The notes: a model not told the origin generated them from the letters alone. Counted from the first letter of the stretch, positions 34,771 to 43,616 are shown. The stretch: DNA of 64,000 nt from Hyphomonas sp. (GCF_017792385.1 NZ_CP051230.1:3720001-3784000); one strand, 5' to 3'. Program-made: numbers and translations.

Positions 34771-36639
34771 ATGCTCACGATTTCAAATCTCGACTTCCAG
34801 ATCGAAGCCCGGCCGCTGTTCGAATCTGCCACGGCGCAAATCTCTGCAGGCTGGAAGGTCGGCCTGGTCGGCCGCAACGGCACCGGCAAGTCAACGCTGC
34901 TGCGCCTGATCCGTGAGGACGTCGAAAATCCCCGCGCAGACAGCGCCATCCGCCTGAATTCCGGCGCCCGGCTCGGCTGGGTGGCGCAGGAAGTCGCCGC
35001 GACAGACGACACCATTCTGGACGTGGTCCTAGCCGCAGACACGGAGCGCCACGCGCTGATGCAGGAATCCGAGACCGCGACCGACCCGGACCGGATCGGA
35101 GAAATCCATGAGCGTCTGCTCGACATCGACGCCTGGACCGCCGAAGCGCGCGCCGCTGAAGTGCTCAACGGGCTCGGCTTCACCACCGAAGACCTTGGCC
35201 GCGCAACAAAGGAATTCTCCGGCGGCTGGCGCATGCGCGCGGCCATTGCGGGCGTCCTGTTCTCGCAGCCTGACTTCCTGCTGCTGGACGAGCCGACCAA
35301 CTATCTGGACCTTGAAGGCGCCGCCTGGCTGGAATCCTATATCAAGAAGTATCCGTATACGGTCCTGATTGTCAGCCATGATCGGGAATTGCTGAACCGC
35401 TGCGTCACGCACACAATGGCGCTGGAGCACCGCAAGCTCTCCATTACGCCGGGCGGCTATGATGACTGGCTGAAACTGCGCGCCGCCAAACTTGCCCAAC
35501 TCGAATCCCAGAAAGCCAAGCAGGACAAGGACCGCCAGCACCTGCAGGCATTTGTCGACCGGTTCCGCGCCAAGGCTTCGAAGGCGCGCCAGGCCCAGTC
35601 CCGCATCAAGATGCTGGAAAAGATGCAGGACATCTCCATCCCGGTGGAAGACCGCACCACGCCGTTCCATTTCGCCCCGCCAAAGGACAAGCTCGCCCCG
35701 CCCATGCTGGAACTGCGCAATGCGACGCTCGGCTATGGCGAGGACGCGGTCATCCTCGACAAGGTGAATCTCCGTCTGGACCCGGATGACCGGATCGCCA
35801 TTGTCGGCGCCAACGGACAGGGCAAGACAACGCTGGTCAAATCCATTGGCGAGCGACTCTCCCTTCTGGGTGGGGAGCGTGTCGTGCCAAAGGCCGTACG
35901 CATCGGCTATTTCTCCCAGGACCAGCTGGATGAACTCTCCGAAGGCGACAGCGTCCTGCTGCACGTCCAGCGCATCATGCCGCCCGGCACACCCCCGGCC
36001 AAGGTGCGCGCCGCTGCCGCCGCGATGGGATTCAGCCACGAAAAGGTCGAGACAAATGTCGAGAAACTGTCCGGCGGCGAGAAAGTGCGCCTCCTGCTCG
36101 GCCTGATGTCCTCGGCCGCGCCGCACATCCTGATCCTTGACGAACCAACCTCTCACCTCGATATCGACAGCCGCGAAGCACTGATCTACGCGCTCAACGA
36201 CTTTCCCGGCGCGGTCCTGCTGATCACCCACGATGTCTATCTGGCCGAAGCCACCGCCGACCGGCTCTGGCTCGTCAACAATGGCCGCGCCGCGCCCTAT
36301 GAGGGCGACCTGGCCGACTATCGCGCCCTCGTCATGAAGGCTGACCGCGATGACACCAAAGCCGCCAAGCCCGCCAGGACCGAGCCCAAGCCTGCGCCTT
36401 CCCAGGAAGACAGGAAACGCCTCAGCGCCCTGAAGAAGACAGCGCGTGACGCCGAGGAGCGACTGGAAAAGGCAAACGCCGCCATCGCGAAAATCGACGC
36501 CAAACTCGCAGGAGGCAATCCGCCAGCGGACGAACTGGAGAAACTCCTGAAAGACCGCGCGAAACACGCCGACATCGCCGAAGCCGCCGAACTGGACTGG
36601 CTGGACGCCTCGGAAAAACTGGAAGCAGCAGGCTCCTGA
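34771..36639 (+). CDS. ABC-F family ATPase (Uup/YheS-like)
   Basis: A 622-residue soluble protein with two ABC modules and no membrane segments. Module 1 has Walker A GRNGTGKST at residues 34-42, the FSGGW signature and LLLDEPTNYLDLEG; module 2 has GANGQGKTT, LSGGEKVR and ILDEPTSHLDID. A charged linker lies between them, and a lysine/alanine-rich coiled coil forms the C terminus. ABC-F proteins act on the ribosome (translation rescue or antibiotic protection) rather than in transport. The start at 34771 (MLTISNLDF) matches the family N terminus. Confidence 0.9.
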   Translation: MLTISNLDFQIEARPLFESATAQISAGWKVGLVGRNGTGKSTLLRLIREDVENPRADSAIRLNSGARLGWVAQEVAATDDTILDVVLAADTERHALMQESETATDPDRIGEIHERLLDIDAWTAEARAAEVLNGLGFTTEDLGRATKEFSGGWRMRAAIAGVLFSQPDFLLLDEPTNYLDLEGAAWLESYIKKYPYTVLIVSHDRELLNRCVTHTMALEHRKLSITPGGYDDWLKLRAAKLAQLESQKAKQDKDRQHLQAFVDRFRAKASKARQAQSRIKMLEKMQDISIPVEDRTTPFHFAPPKDKLAPPMLELRNATLGYGEDAVILDKVNLRLDPDDRIAIVGANGQGKTTLVKSIGERLSLLGGERVVPKAVRIGYFSQDQLDELSEGDSVLLHVQRIMPPGTPPAKVRAAAAAMGFSHEKVETNVEKLSGGEKVRLLLGLMSSAAPHILILDEPTSHLDIDSREALIYALNDFPGAVLLITHDVYLAEATADRLWLVNNGRAAPYEGDLADYRALVMKADRDDTKAAKPARTEPKPAPSQEDRKRLSALKKTARDAEERLEKANAAIAKIDAKLAGGNPPADELEKLLKDRAKHADIAEAAELDWLDASEKLEAAGS

Positions 36640-36642
36640 CTA

Positions 36643-36680
36643 CCCTCACCTCCCACGCCTGAGGCGATGGGAGGTGAGGG
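36643..36680. terminator. Strong hairpin after the ABC-F gene
   Basis: A perfect 13-base stem (36643-36655 with 36668-36680) encloses a second small GC stem. It starts three bases after the ABC-F stop and lies just upstream of the ECF41 promoter. No long T-run follows on either strand, so it may be a weak terminator, an mRNA 3' stabiliser or a REP-like palindrome. Confidence 0.6.
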
Positions 36681-36697
36681 CCCTTCAACGCGCCCCA

Positions 36698-36724
36698 TGT
36701 CACAAAACCAGCCCCTGTCTCGTC
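36698..36724 (+). promoter_or_regulatory. ECF41 sigma factor promoter
   Basis: TGTCACA at 36698-36704 and CGTC at 36721-36724 are separated by 16 bases, an exact match to the published ECF41 promoter consensus TGTCACA-N16-CGTC. It lies 30 bases before the ATG of the AhpD-like gene that precedes the ECF41 gene, which is where ECF41 promoters are known to sit. Confidence 0.85.
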
Positions 36725-36754
36725 CTGTCTCTGAACCCTGCAGGAGACACGTCC

Positions 36755-37291
36755 ATGATCCGTTCCTTTCTCAATGCCCAGATCCGCAAGTTCGGGCGGC
36801 GCTTCAATTATGACACCAGCTACATGCACGAAATCTGCGCCGTCTCGCCCGGCGCGGTCTACCGCCTGCTGAAGCTGCCGGACTTCTATCGCTATCGCGG
36901 CCCGGCGCTGGGCCAGACGGTGTGGACCGGCGCGCTGCTGGCCTCGACGCTGGAGGGGGATTGCGGGCCGTGCGCGCAGCTGGTCATCGACATGGCGCTG
37001 GCGGCCGGCGCAGACCGTGAATCCCTGCGCCTGTGCGCCCAGGGCCGGGCCGACACGGCCGGCGCGATGGGGCTCGGCTTCCGCTTTGCCGAGGCCGCCA
37101 TCAGGGCTGATCCGGTCGCCGACAAGCTCCGCAGCGAGATCATCAGCGAGTTCGGCGAAACATGCGCCCTGTCCTGCGCCTTCGCCGCTGCGTCCGGCCG
37201 CATCTATCCGGTGCTGAAACGCGGCATGGGCTACGGGCAAGCCTGCCAGAGGCTGGACTTTGGCGATACGATTGTGACACTCGCCGCATGA
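36755..37291 (+). CDS. AhpD/carboxymuconolactone-decarboxylase-like protein
   Basis: A 178-residue protein starting MIRSFLNAQ after a CAGGAGA ribosome site. The CGPC motif (C70, C73) in a helical context (GDCGPCAQLVIDMALAAG) is like the CxxC active site of AhpD/CMD proteins, which work as thiol-based reductases or decarboxylases; the usual histidine after it is not obvious. Genes for CMD-fold proteins, oxidoreductases or epimerases are the regular partners and targets of ECF41 sigma factors. Preceded by the ECF41 promoter and overlapping the sigma gene by 4 bases. Confidence 0.7.
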   Translation: MIRSFLNAQIRKFGRRFNYDTSYMHEICAVSPGAVYRLLKLPDFYRYRGPALGQTVWTGALLASTLEGDCGPCAQLVIDMALAAGADRESLRLCAQGRADTAGAMGLGFRFAEAAIRADPVADKLRSEIISEFGETCALSCAFAAASGRIYPVLKRGMGYGQACQRLDFGDTIVTLAA

Positions 37292-38157
37292 GCGCCGACA
37301 CCGCCATCTTCGAGGCCGAACGCCCCGGCCTGACGGCCCTGTGCTATCGCATGCTGGGCGAGCGGGCCGGCGCGGAAGACGCCGTGCAGGACACCTGGCT
37401 GCGCTGGCAGCGGACAGACCGCACGCGCATCGAGAACCCTCGCGCCTGGCTGCGCCGCACCGCCGCCCGCATCGCCATTGACGCGCTCCGCTCGGCCCGC
37501 GCCCGCCGCGAAACCTATCCCGGCCCATGGCTGCCGGAGCCCATTGTGGACTCCCCCAGCCTGACCGTCGAGGATCGCTTCGCCCTCGCTCAGGAATGCG
37601 AACTGGCTCTGCTCTGGGCCATGGAGCGTCTGTCGGAAACCGAACGCGCCGCCTTCATCCTGCGCGAAGCCTTTGATGCGGGCTATGACGAAATCGCCGC
37701 CGTCACGGGCAAGTCCGAGGCGGCCTGCCGCCAATTGGTCAGCCGCGCCCACAAGCGCCTGCAGGAAACCGGCCCGCGCTTTGACGCCGCCCCGTCTGAA
37801 GTGGCGGATTTGCTCCAGCGTTTCATGGCCGCCGCCGCGGCACAGGACCACGCCGCCGTGCTCGATCTGCTGTCACCGGAGGCCACCGCCTATACCGATG
37901 GCGGACGCAAGGCCCGCGCGGCGCTGCGTCCCCTGCGCGGCCCGGCCGACATTGTCCAGGTGCTGATGGGCGTGATGATGAAATCCGTCCGCGACAGCGA
38001 AGACTGGACGATGGATCCCGCCCTCGCCAATGGCGCACCCGCCCTGATCCGCAGGCTGAATGGAAAGATCGATCTCGTCCTCACCCTCGCCCCGGATCCA
38101 GACGGCCGCATCGCCTGGCTCTACGCCATGCGCAATCCGGACAAGCTGCCGGGGTAA
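37288..38157 (+). CDS. ECF41-type RNA polymerase sigma factor with C-terminal SnoaL-like domain
   Basis: A 289-residue ECF sigma factor. Sigma-2 (AGAEDAVQDTWLRW) and sigma-4 (ETERAAFILREAFDAGYDEIA) are joined by a linker containing WLPEP (81-85), a signature of the ECF41 group. The C-terminal extension replaces an anti-sigma factor: it carries DGGRK at 204-208 (DGGGK in the group consensus) and NPDKL at 283-287. These motifs, the CMD-like partner and the consensus promoter make the group assignment strong. The signal that relieves the C-terminal extension is not known. Coupled to the upstream gene by ATGA. Confidence 0.93.
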   Translation: MSADTAIFEAERPGLTALCYRMLGERAGAEDAVQDTWLRWQRTDRTRIENPRAWLRRTAARIAIDALRSARARRETYPGPWLPEPIVDSPSLTVEDRFALAQECELALLWAMERLSETERAAFILREAFDAGYDEIAAVTGKSEAACRQLVSRAHKRLQETGPRFDAAPSEVADLLQRFMAAAAAQDHAAVLDLLSPEATAYTDGGRKARAALRPLRGPADIVQVLMGVMMKSVRDSEDWTMDPALANGAPALIRRLNGKIDLVLTLAPDPDGRIAWLYAMRNPDKLPG

Positions 38158-38311
38158 GCATCGGATTTCCTGCAATTTCGGATCATTTCATTTGGTGCCA
38201 GCAGGCCGGGCACAGATGCCCTCAGGCGCCGGTGATCCGTGCGGTCTTGCTCATCTGACACAAATCCCTGTAACAAATCGGACAGGTCGTCCGGGGGGAC
38301 ATACCAAATCG

Positions 38312-38329
38312 AGTAAACGCATGTTTACT
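38312..38329. promoter_or_regulatory. Probable operator of the TetR gene
   Basis: AGTAAAC at 38312-38318 and GTTTACT at 38323-38329 form a perfect 7-base inverted repeat with a 4-base centre, a typical TetR-family operator geometry. It ends 58 bases before the TetR start, so it is probably bound by that regulator. Confidence 0.6.
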
Positions 38330-38387
38330 TCGTGACCGGATGGGCCGTCAAATGAAACGATGCGGAATTCGGGGAGCCTTTCGCCTC

Positions 38388-38963
38388 ATGACACAGACGC
38401 CCTCGCGAAAACGCGAAGCTGCTTCGACGCGCGAAGACATTCTGGCCGCAGCCCGTCGGCTGTTCACCGAAAAGGGGTTCGACGCCACCGGCGTCCGCGA
38501 CATAGCCGGCGAGGTCGGCATCAATGTCGCGCTCGTCAACCGCTATTTCGGATCCAAGGAAGCCCTGTTCGAGGAGGCCGTGATCGAACAGGTGACCGTC
38601 ACCCATCTGCTGGATGAAGGCCGGGACGGCTTCGGGGAACGCATGGCGCGCTATATGGGCACCAAGGATCTGGCGCCGGATACGCTGGACCAGACCCTGG
38701 TCTTCGTACGTTCGATCGCCAGCCCGACCGTCGGATCGCACCTCAAACAGGCGCTCGAAGACCGTGTGGTGACACCGATTGCCGACTGGCTGGAGGGCGA
38801 GAACCGGCAACAGCGCGCGGCGCTGATCGCATCGGAAATCATCGGCTTCGACATGCTGCGCCGCGTCGCCGGCCTGTCCTCGCTCGATCCGGAACATATC
38901 GACATCGTCGCCAGCCGGCTGGGCAGCACGCTGCAGGCCTATGTCGACGACATCGGGCCCTGA
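38388..38963 (+). CDS. TetR/AcrR family transcriptional regulator
   Basis: A 191-residue repressor-type protein. The N-terminal helix-turn-helix reads TREDILAAARRLFTEKGFDATGVRDIAGEVGI followed by ALVNRYFGSKEALF, the usual TetR pattern, ahead of a helical ligand-binding domain. I take the ATG at 38388 (MTQTPSRK); in-frame ATGs at 38340 and 38352 give an unusual extra N terminus. Likely autoregulated through the palindrome at 38312. Targets are unknown; it lies convergent to a lipoprotein amidohydrolase. Confidence 0.88.
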   Translation: MTQTPSRKREAASTREDILAAARRLFTEKGFDATGVRDIAGEVGINVALVNRYFGSKEALFEEAVIEQVTVTHLLDEGRDGFGERMARYMGTKDLAPDTLDQTLVFVRSIASPTVGSHLKQALEDRVVTPIADWLEGENRQQRAALIASEIIGFDMLRRVAGLSSLDPEHIDIVASRLGSTLQAYVDDIGP

Positions 38964-38972
38964 CCGGCACGC

Positions 38973-40406
38973 CTATTCCAGCAGTGACAGGTCCACGCCC
39001 TGCGCCGCCAGTCCGCCCAGCACGTTTTCCTCTGTCCGCGCCAGGTCCGGATGCCGGGCCGCCTCGCGCAGCGCCATCAAATCCGCATGGCCGAGCCAGG
39101 TCCCGGCGCGCACCAGCGCCTCCGGCTGCTCCAGGCATGCCAGGTCTTCCAGCGGATCACAGGCATACAGCACCAGATCGGCGACGCAGCCGGCACGCGC
39201 GCAGCCCTCGGTCTCGTCCAGTCCCAGCACACGGGCCGGCGTGTCCGTCGCGGCCTTGATCGCCTCGAACGGCCCCAGCCCGGCCGCGCCCAGCAGGCTC
39301 ACTTCCTCGACCAGCGACAGGCCGGGCACATTGACGAAAATCCCCGCATCGGACCCCGCCACCAGCGTCACGCCGGCCTCGTGCAGCCAATTCGTCATGC
39401 GCATGTGAAACGCGTCCCGTTGCGCGGCGGGCCCCGCCGGGGCCCCCGCCCAGTAGTCATACATGTCCTGCTCGGTTGCCTGCACCAGCGGGTTCAGCAT
39501 CTCGGTGCCCGGCCGGGTCAGCGCCGTGCCCTGCGTGTCCGCCACGCGCCACAGATTGTGAAAGGCCAGCAGCGTCGGTGTCACCGTCACTCCGGCCTCC
39601 GCAATCTGCTCCGCCAGGGCCTGAGCGGCCGCATCATCCTCCCGGTCGTTCAGGCCGTGCCAGACAATCGACTCGACATGCTCGATCGTCTCGAAGCCAT
39701 CATCCAGGATTTCGCTGAACTGGATATCGAACGGCGCCTCCCATGGCACGCCCGGTCCGCGCACGCCTTCCGGCGTGTGGCCGCTCACGGTCAGGCCCCG
39801 CGCTGCGGCCTCGTCCAGAGCCGCCTCATAGGCGTCACGCGTCAAATTCGAATAGACTTTCAGCCGCGTGAAGCCCTGTTCCACTTGCCACGCAATCGCG
39901 GCGCGGGCTTCGGCGTCGGTCTCGACCAATTGATGGTTCAGCTGCGCATTCGGCCCGGCGCTGTTCAGGATCGGCCCGGTCGTGATCAGGTCCGGGCCCA
40001 TAATGGCGCCCGCCTCGATCTGCTCGGCCAGTGTCAGGTGAAACGGCAGGCCCGACATGTTGCGCACCCGCGTCACCCCCCAGGAGAGATAGGCGCCGAG
40101 CTCCGCCTCGTCCCAGAGATGGACATGCATGTCCGTCAGGCCGGGGATCAGGGTCAGCCCGCCGGCCTCCCGCTCCTCCGGCGCGATCAGCCCCTCACCT
40201 GTATCGGCCACGGCAAGAATCCCGCCCGCCCCGATCAGCACGAACGCATCGTCGCGCACATCCGGCGCCTCGCCTGAAAAGTCGATGACCCGCACATTCG
40301 AGATCAGCAGGTCGCCCTGCAGGGGCTGCGTCTCCGGCCCCGGCGAGGCGCACGCCGCAACCAGCGCGCAGAGCGCCGCACCGCCCCATATCCCGAATTG
40401 CCTCAT
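38973..40406 (-). CDS. Lipoprotein amidohydrolase
   Basis: A 477-residue lipoprotein with signal ending in LVAAC (C19) and an amidohydrolase barrel. Motifs are DMHVHLWDE for the first metal ligands, RLKVYSN at the bridging-lysine position, SGHTPEG, TIEHVES and VAGSDAGIF. Its architecture parallels the exported amidohydrolase at 20513 but the sequence is clearly different. It probably acts in the periplasm on a small amide or lactone. Start chosen at 40406 because it gives the lipoprotein signal. Convergent with the TetR gene, 9 bases apart. Confidence 0.85.
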   Translation of the reverse strand: MRQFGIWGGAALCALVAACASPGPETQPLQGDLLISNVRVIDFSGEAPDVRDDAFVLIGAGGILAVADTGEGLIAPEEREAGGLTLIPGLTDMHVHLWDEAELGAYLSWGVTRVRNMSGLPFHLTLAEQIEAGAIMGPDLITTGPILNSAGPNAQLNHQLVETDAEARAAIAWQVEQGFTRLKVYSNLTRDAYEAALDEAAARGLTVSGHTPEGVRGPGVPWEAPFDIQFSEILDDGFETIEHVESIVWHGLNDREDDAAAQALAEQIAEAGVTVTPTLLAFHNLWRVADTQGTALTRPGTEMLNPLVQATEQDMYDYWAGAPAGPAAQRDAFHMRMTNWLHEAGVTLVAGSDAGIFVNVPGLSLVEEVSLLGAAGLGPFEAIKAATDTPARVLGLDETEGCARAGCVADLVLYACDPLEDLACLEQPEALVRAGTWLGHADLMALREAARHPDLARTEENVLGGLAAQGVDLSLLE

Positions 40407-40503
40407 GTCCGTCTCCCTGCCCGATGCCAAGTCGGTCAGACTATAACCGGACAGGAGGCTGGAACCAGACTGTTGGTGAAAACACGTATCGGAACCAGCG
40501 GCG

Positions 40504-41793
40504 CTAGCCCAGCGCGCGCCAGCCAATGTCGCGGCGGCAGAAGCCTTCCGGCCAGTCGATCAGGTCGACTCCGGCATAGGCACGCTCGACCGCCTCTTTC
40601 AGCGTCTCGCCGCTCGCTGTCACATTCAGCACACGTCCGCCATTCGCCACCAGCGCGCCGCTGTCGTCCATGTCGGTGCCGGCATGGAACACGGTAACGC
40701 CCGGCAATTCATTGGCCGGCTTCACGCCGCGAATGATCGACCCCTTGGCATAGCTGCCCGGATAGCCCTGCGTGGCCAGCACCACCGTCGCGGTCGGCTC
40801 GAATCCGTCCAGCTCCAGCAGCGCCTCGAAGGCGTCTTCATTGCCCTCAAGGCCGCCCGTCGCCGCGCCCAGAATGGCGGGCACGATATCGCCTTTCAGG
40901 CCCTTCATCAGCACCTGGCATTCGGGGTCTCCGAAGCGGGCATTGAACTCGACAACCCTTGGCCCGGTTTCCGTCACCATGATGCCGACATAGAGCACGC
41001 CCTGATACGGCATGCCGTCGGCCTTCATGCCTTTCAGCATGGGCTGCACGATCTCGGTCTTCACGCGCGCCAGGATGTCATCGGTCACCACCGGCGCCGG
41101 GGCATACGCGCCCATGCCGCCCGTATTTGGGCCGGTATCGCCATCGCCCGCGCGCTTGTGGTCCTGTGCGGCGGGCAGATAGACCGCGCCCGTCCCGTCG
41201 GTGATGACAAAAATGCTGGCTTCCTCGCCATGCATGAATTCCTCGATCACCAGCGTTGCGGACGCATCGCCGAACTTGCCGGACAGCATCTCGTCGATCT
41301 CGGCGTCGGCCTGCTCCAGCGTTTCGGCAATGACCACGCCCTTGCCGGCGGCCAGGCCATCGGCCTTCAGCACATAAGGCGCTTCCAGCGTACGCAGATA
41401 GGACTTGGCCAGCACCGGGTCGGTGAACTCGCCATAGGCCGCCGTCGGCACGCCATACTGCACCATGCGCGCCTTGGAGAACGCCTTGGAGCTTTCCAGC
41501 TGCGCGGCCTCCCGGCTCGGCCCGAACACGTCGAAGCCGCGCGCCCGCAAATTGTCCGCCAGCCCCTCGGCCAAGGGCGCTTCCGGCCCGATGACCACAA
41601 GGTCCGGCTCCACCTGCAGGGTCAACTGCACCAGCTTGTCGATGTCGGTGACGGCCACGTCGAAACACGGGCCTTCCTCGTCCATGCCGGGATTGCCCGG
41701 GGTCGAGTGAACCCTGTCCACCAATGGCGACTGAGCCATTTTCCACGCCAGGGCGTGTTCACGCCCGCCCGATCCGATCAGAAGAATGTTCAT
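40504..41793 (-). CDS. purD: Phosphoribosylamine-glycine ligase (GAR synthetase)
   Basis: ATP-grasp ligase of purine biosynthesis, which joins glycine to phosphoribosylamine. The 429-residue product begins MNILLIGSGGREHALAWKM, the exact family N terminus; an in-frame ATG four codons upstream (41805) is possible. Further family motifs are KADGLAAGKGVVI, GEEASIFVITDG, GPNTGGMGAYAP and EFNARFGDPECQ. It stands alone on its strand. Confidence 0.95.
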   Translation of the reverse strand: MNILLIGSGGREHALAWKMAQSPLVDRVHSTPGNPGMDEEGPCFDVAVTDIDKLVQLTLQVEPDLVVIGPEAPLAEGLADNLRARGFDVFGPSREAAQLESSKAFSKARMVQYGVPTAAYGEFTDPVLAKSYLRTLEAPYVLKADGLAAGKGVVIAETLEQADAEIDEMLSGKFGDASATLVIEEFMHGEEASIFVITDGTGAVYLPAAQDHKRAGDGDTGPNTGGMGAYAPAPVVTDDILARVKTEIVQPMLKGMKADGMPYQGVLYVGIMVTETGPRVVEFNARFGDPECQVLMKGLKGDIVPAILGAATGGLEGNEDAFEALLELDGFEPTATVVLATQGYPGSYAKGSIIRGVKPANELPGVTVFHAGTDMDDSGALVANGGRVLNVTASGETLKEAVERAYAGVDLIDWPEGFCRRDIGWRALG

Positions 41794-41851
41794 GGCCGCG
41801 CTCATTGCGCGGGTTGGCGACCGGAATCAAGCCCCGCCGGGCCGTGGCGCC

Positions 41852-42505
41852 TCAGGCCGTGCGCCATCGCCGCCTCTGCTGGCGCCGCACCACCGGGTCC
41901 CGCCGCGTGCGAATGCCTCCGCCCATCCGCATCAAGGCCTCCAGCCGCCGCCAGAACCGCACCCGTTCCAGCGCCGGATTGGTCCAGTCGGTCAGCGTGC
42001 AGAAATGGACATTCTTCAGGGCGCGGTGATGGGCGGCATGGTGCTGCGGAGACTGGATGAGCCCTCGTGCCTGCAATCCCCGCACCCAGGCCGGCAAATC
42101 GCTCGCCCGCGCATGGGCCGCTGCATGAATCTCGTTCGACAGCGCAATCCCCGTCACCAGCGACAGGGTGAAGGCGGCGGGCATACCGGCCAACAGGAAT
42201 ACCCCGCCCATGAACACAGCCAGTCCGATCATGCGCCCGCTGCGCACCAGTACGGGCTGGCTCAGAAAACCGCGCGGTTTGCGATGGTGCCGGATCGTGT
42301 CGCGCACAATCGGGCCCACCCATCGCCAGCGCGGTGAACCATACCGGTCCTGCGCCCAATGGATCACGCCGCTGCCGAAATCCGCCAACATCCAGCCTGC
42401 CAGCAATTGCACGAGGACGACAGTGGCTGCCCAGAGCCAGGCTGCAATCGGCAATCGGGCCGCCAGAATGACCGACTCCACCAAGGTCTCGGGAACAAAT
42501 GGCAT
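41852..42505 (-). CDS. CarF/TMEM189 (Kua)-type fatty-acid/plasmanyl desaturase
   Basis: A 217-residue integral membrane protein with the histidine pattern of the Kua/CarF lipid desaturase family: DFGSGVIHWAQDRYG (H49, D53), HHRKP (H73-H74), NEIHAAAH (H127, H131) and HHAAHHRALKNVHFCTLTDW (H155-H160, H167). CarF of Myxococcus and human TMEM189 are plasmanylethanolamine desaturases that make the vinyl-ether bond of plasmalogens. Family membership is strong; whether this bacterium has ether lipids to act on is unknown. Monocistronic and divergent from the gene at 42733. Confidence 0.85.
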   Translation of the reverse strand: MPFVPETLVESVILAARLPIAAWLWAATVVLVQLLAGWMLADFGSGVIHWAQDRYGSPRWRWVGPIVRDTIRHHRKPRGFLSQPVLVRSGRMIGLAVFMGGVFLLAGMPAAFTLSLVTGIALSNEIHAAAHARASDLPAWVRGLQARGLIQSPQHHAAHHRALKNVHFCTLTDWTNPALERVRFWRRLEALMRMGGGIRTRRDPVVRRQQRRRWRTA

Positions 42506-42732
42506 GATCGAACCTCTGTTTGTGAACGATCACTTTCTAGGCTGGGACGTGTCCGAGTTCAAGCCCGAATGCGCCCACCCGATCGAAAAGCGGGGATGGC
42601 GGCGCCGCTATGCCCAGCAGGCGGCAGCGCCCGCAATCCAGAACATATGTTTTTTCAATGCGCTACGAACAAAACGCCACAACATTCTCGTGACTAAATC
42701 CGGCGCGGCAGCGTGTCTGTCAGGGTCACGGC

Positions 42733-43428
42733 ATGGACGCTGATCTTTCTCCTCGCCTGCGCGGCCTGACCTGGTTTTGGTGGTCAGCGGCCGGCTATCT
42801 TGCATCGCAGGCGCGTCGGCGGCTTGGCCTCTGGCCCATTCCGGTCAAGCCGTTCCTGCCCCGGGCCGAGCAGGAATCCTTGAAAGCGCTTATCACCTTT
42901 CTCGAAGCCGTGCTCCGGCGTCTGTTCTGGCTGGAGGCCGCCGGGCTCGGCGCCTTGCCGGCCGGCACACAGCCCGGTCCCGTCGCACCAGCCGGATCGG
43001 GCACGTCCCGCACGCCCGCACAAACTCCCACCCGCGCTGCCTGGCCGCCGGCCGCCCCCATCTTCCGGCTTCGTGAATGCGCCCGCCCCGTGCAAGCCAC
43101 GCCGCCGCCACGGAAATTCCGGACAGGTCCGCGAATCCGCTTTCTGGACGCGCCCCACCCGGTAGATCTGCGGGACTATTCTGCACATCCGGTAGACATT
43201 CTCCCATGCGGAAAACTGGTGCGCCGGCTCCTCGCCATTAACCACGCGCTGGATTTTCCAGACCGCTACATCAAAAAAATGCGCCAGTGTCTCGGTATGG
43301 CCTCGCCCGTCCTGCGCCCGGCCATGCCACCCATCTTCCGATCGCGCAAACTGAGGCATTTGCAACAGGAAAGCGCCCGCCAACTCCATGCTGCGACGCG
43401 GAGTTTCAGCGCTCCGGATACATCCTGA
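42733..43428 (+). CDS. Hypothetical protein
   Basis: A 231-residue protein with two tryptophans in a short hydrophobic N-terminal patch (LTWFWWSAAGYLAS), a proline/threonine-rich central linker (about 75-105) and a basic C-terminal part (RFLDAPHPVDLRDY, DFPDRYIKKMRQC). No family recognised. AGGG about 8 bases upstream could be the ribosome site. The opposite strand is also open, so the coding call rests on start context and composition only. Confidence 0.5.
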   Translation: MDADLSPRLRGLTWFWWSAAGYLASQARRRLGLWPIPVKPFLPRAEQESLKALITFLEAVLRRLFWLEAAGLGALPAGTQPGPVAPAGSGTSRTPAQTPTRAAWPPAAPIFRLRECARPVQATPPPRKFRTGPRIRFLDAPHPVDLRDYSAHPVDILPCGKLVRRLLAINHALDFPDRYIKKMRQCLGMASPVLRPAMPPIFRSRKLRHLQQESARQLHAATRSFSAPDTS

Positions 43429-43429
43429 C

Positions 43430-43454
43430 CAGCCCTTAAAACATGGCTGTTTTT
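43430..43454 (+). terminator. Weak terminator after the hypothetical gene
   Basis: CAGCC at 43430-43434 can pair with GGCTG at 43445-43449, followed at once by TTTTT. The stem is only 5 bases with a 10-base loop, so the call is tentative. Confidence 0.4.
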
Positions 43455-43616
43455 GCGCGGTGCCAGGCGGTATCCGCGACACGGCTCGTGGTTAAATCTT
43501 TCTTTCCGGTGACAGATCAATTTCCCCCCTGGTCTTCACTCAGAAGTTATCCCGATGTGCGACATTCCCGGGGATAACCTTCACGGCCGGGTGCGGCCTG
43601 CTCAGGGGTGGGAACC

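Noticed and set aside
35029..36567. 512-codon minus-strand frame
   Set aside because: Antisense to the ABC-F ATPase, whose two ABC modules fully explain the region.
42522..42533. CRP/FNR-type site GTGA-N4-TCAC before the desaturase gene
   Set aside because: The spacer is 4 rather than the 6 of CRP, the flanks do not match FNR, and such short palindromes are frequent.
42784..43482. Minus-strand alternative to the hypothetical gene at 42733
   Set aside because: Similar length, but it starts within the weak terminator region without a ribosome site and would run towards the divergent desaturase gene; plus-strand reading seemed better, though neither is certain.
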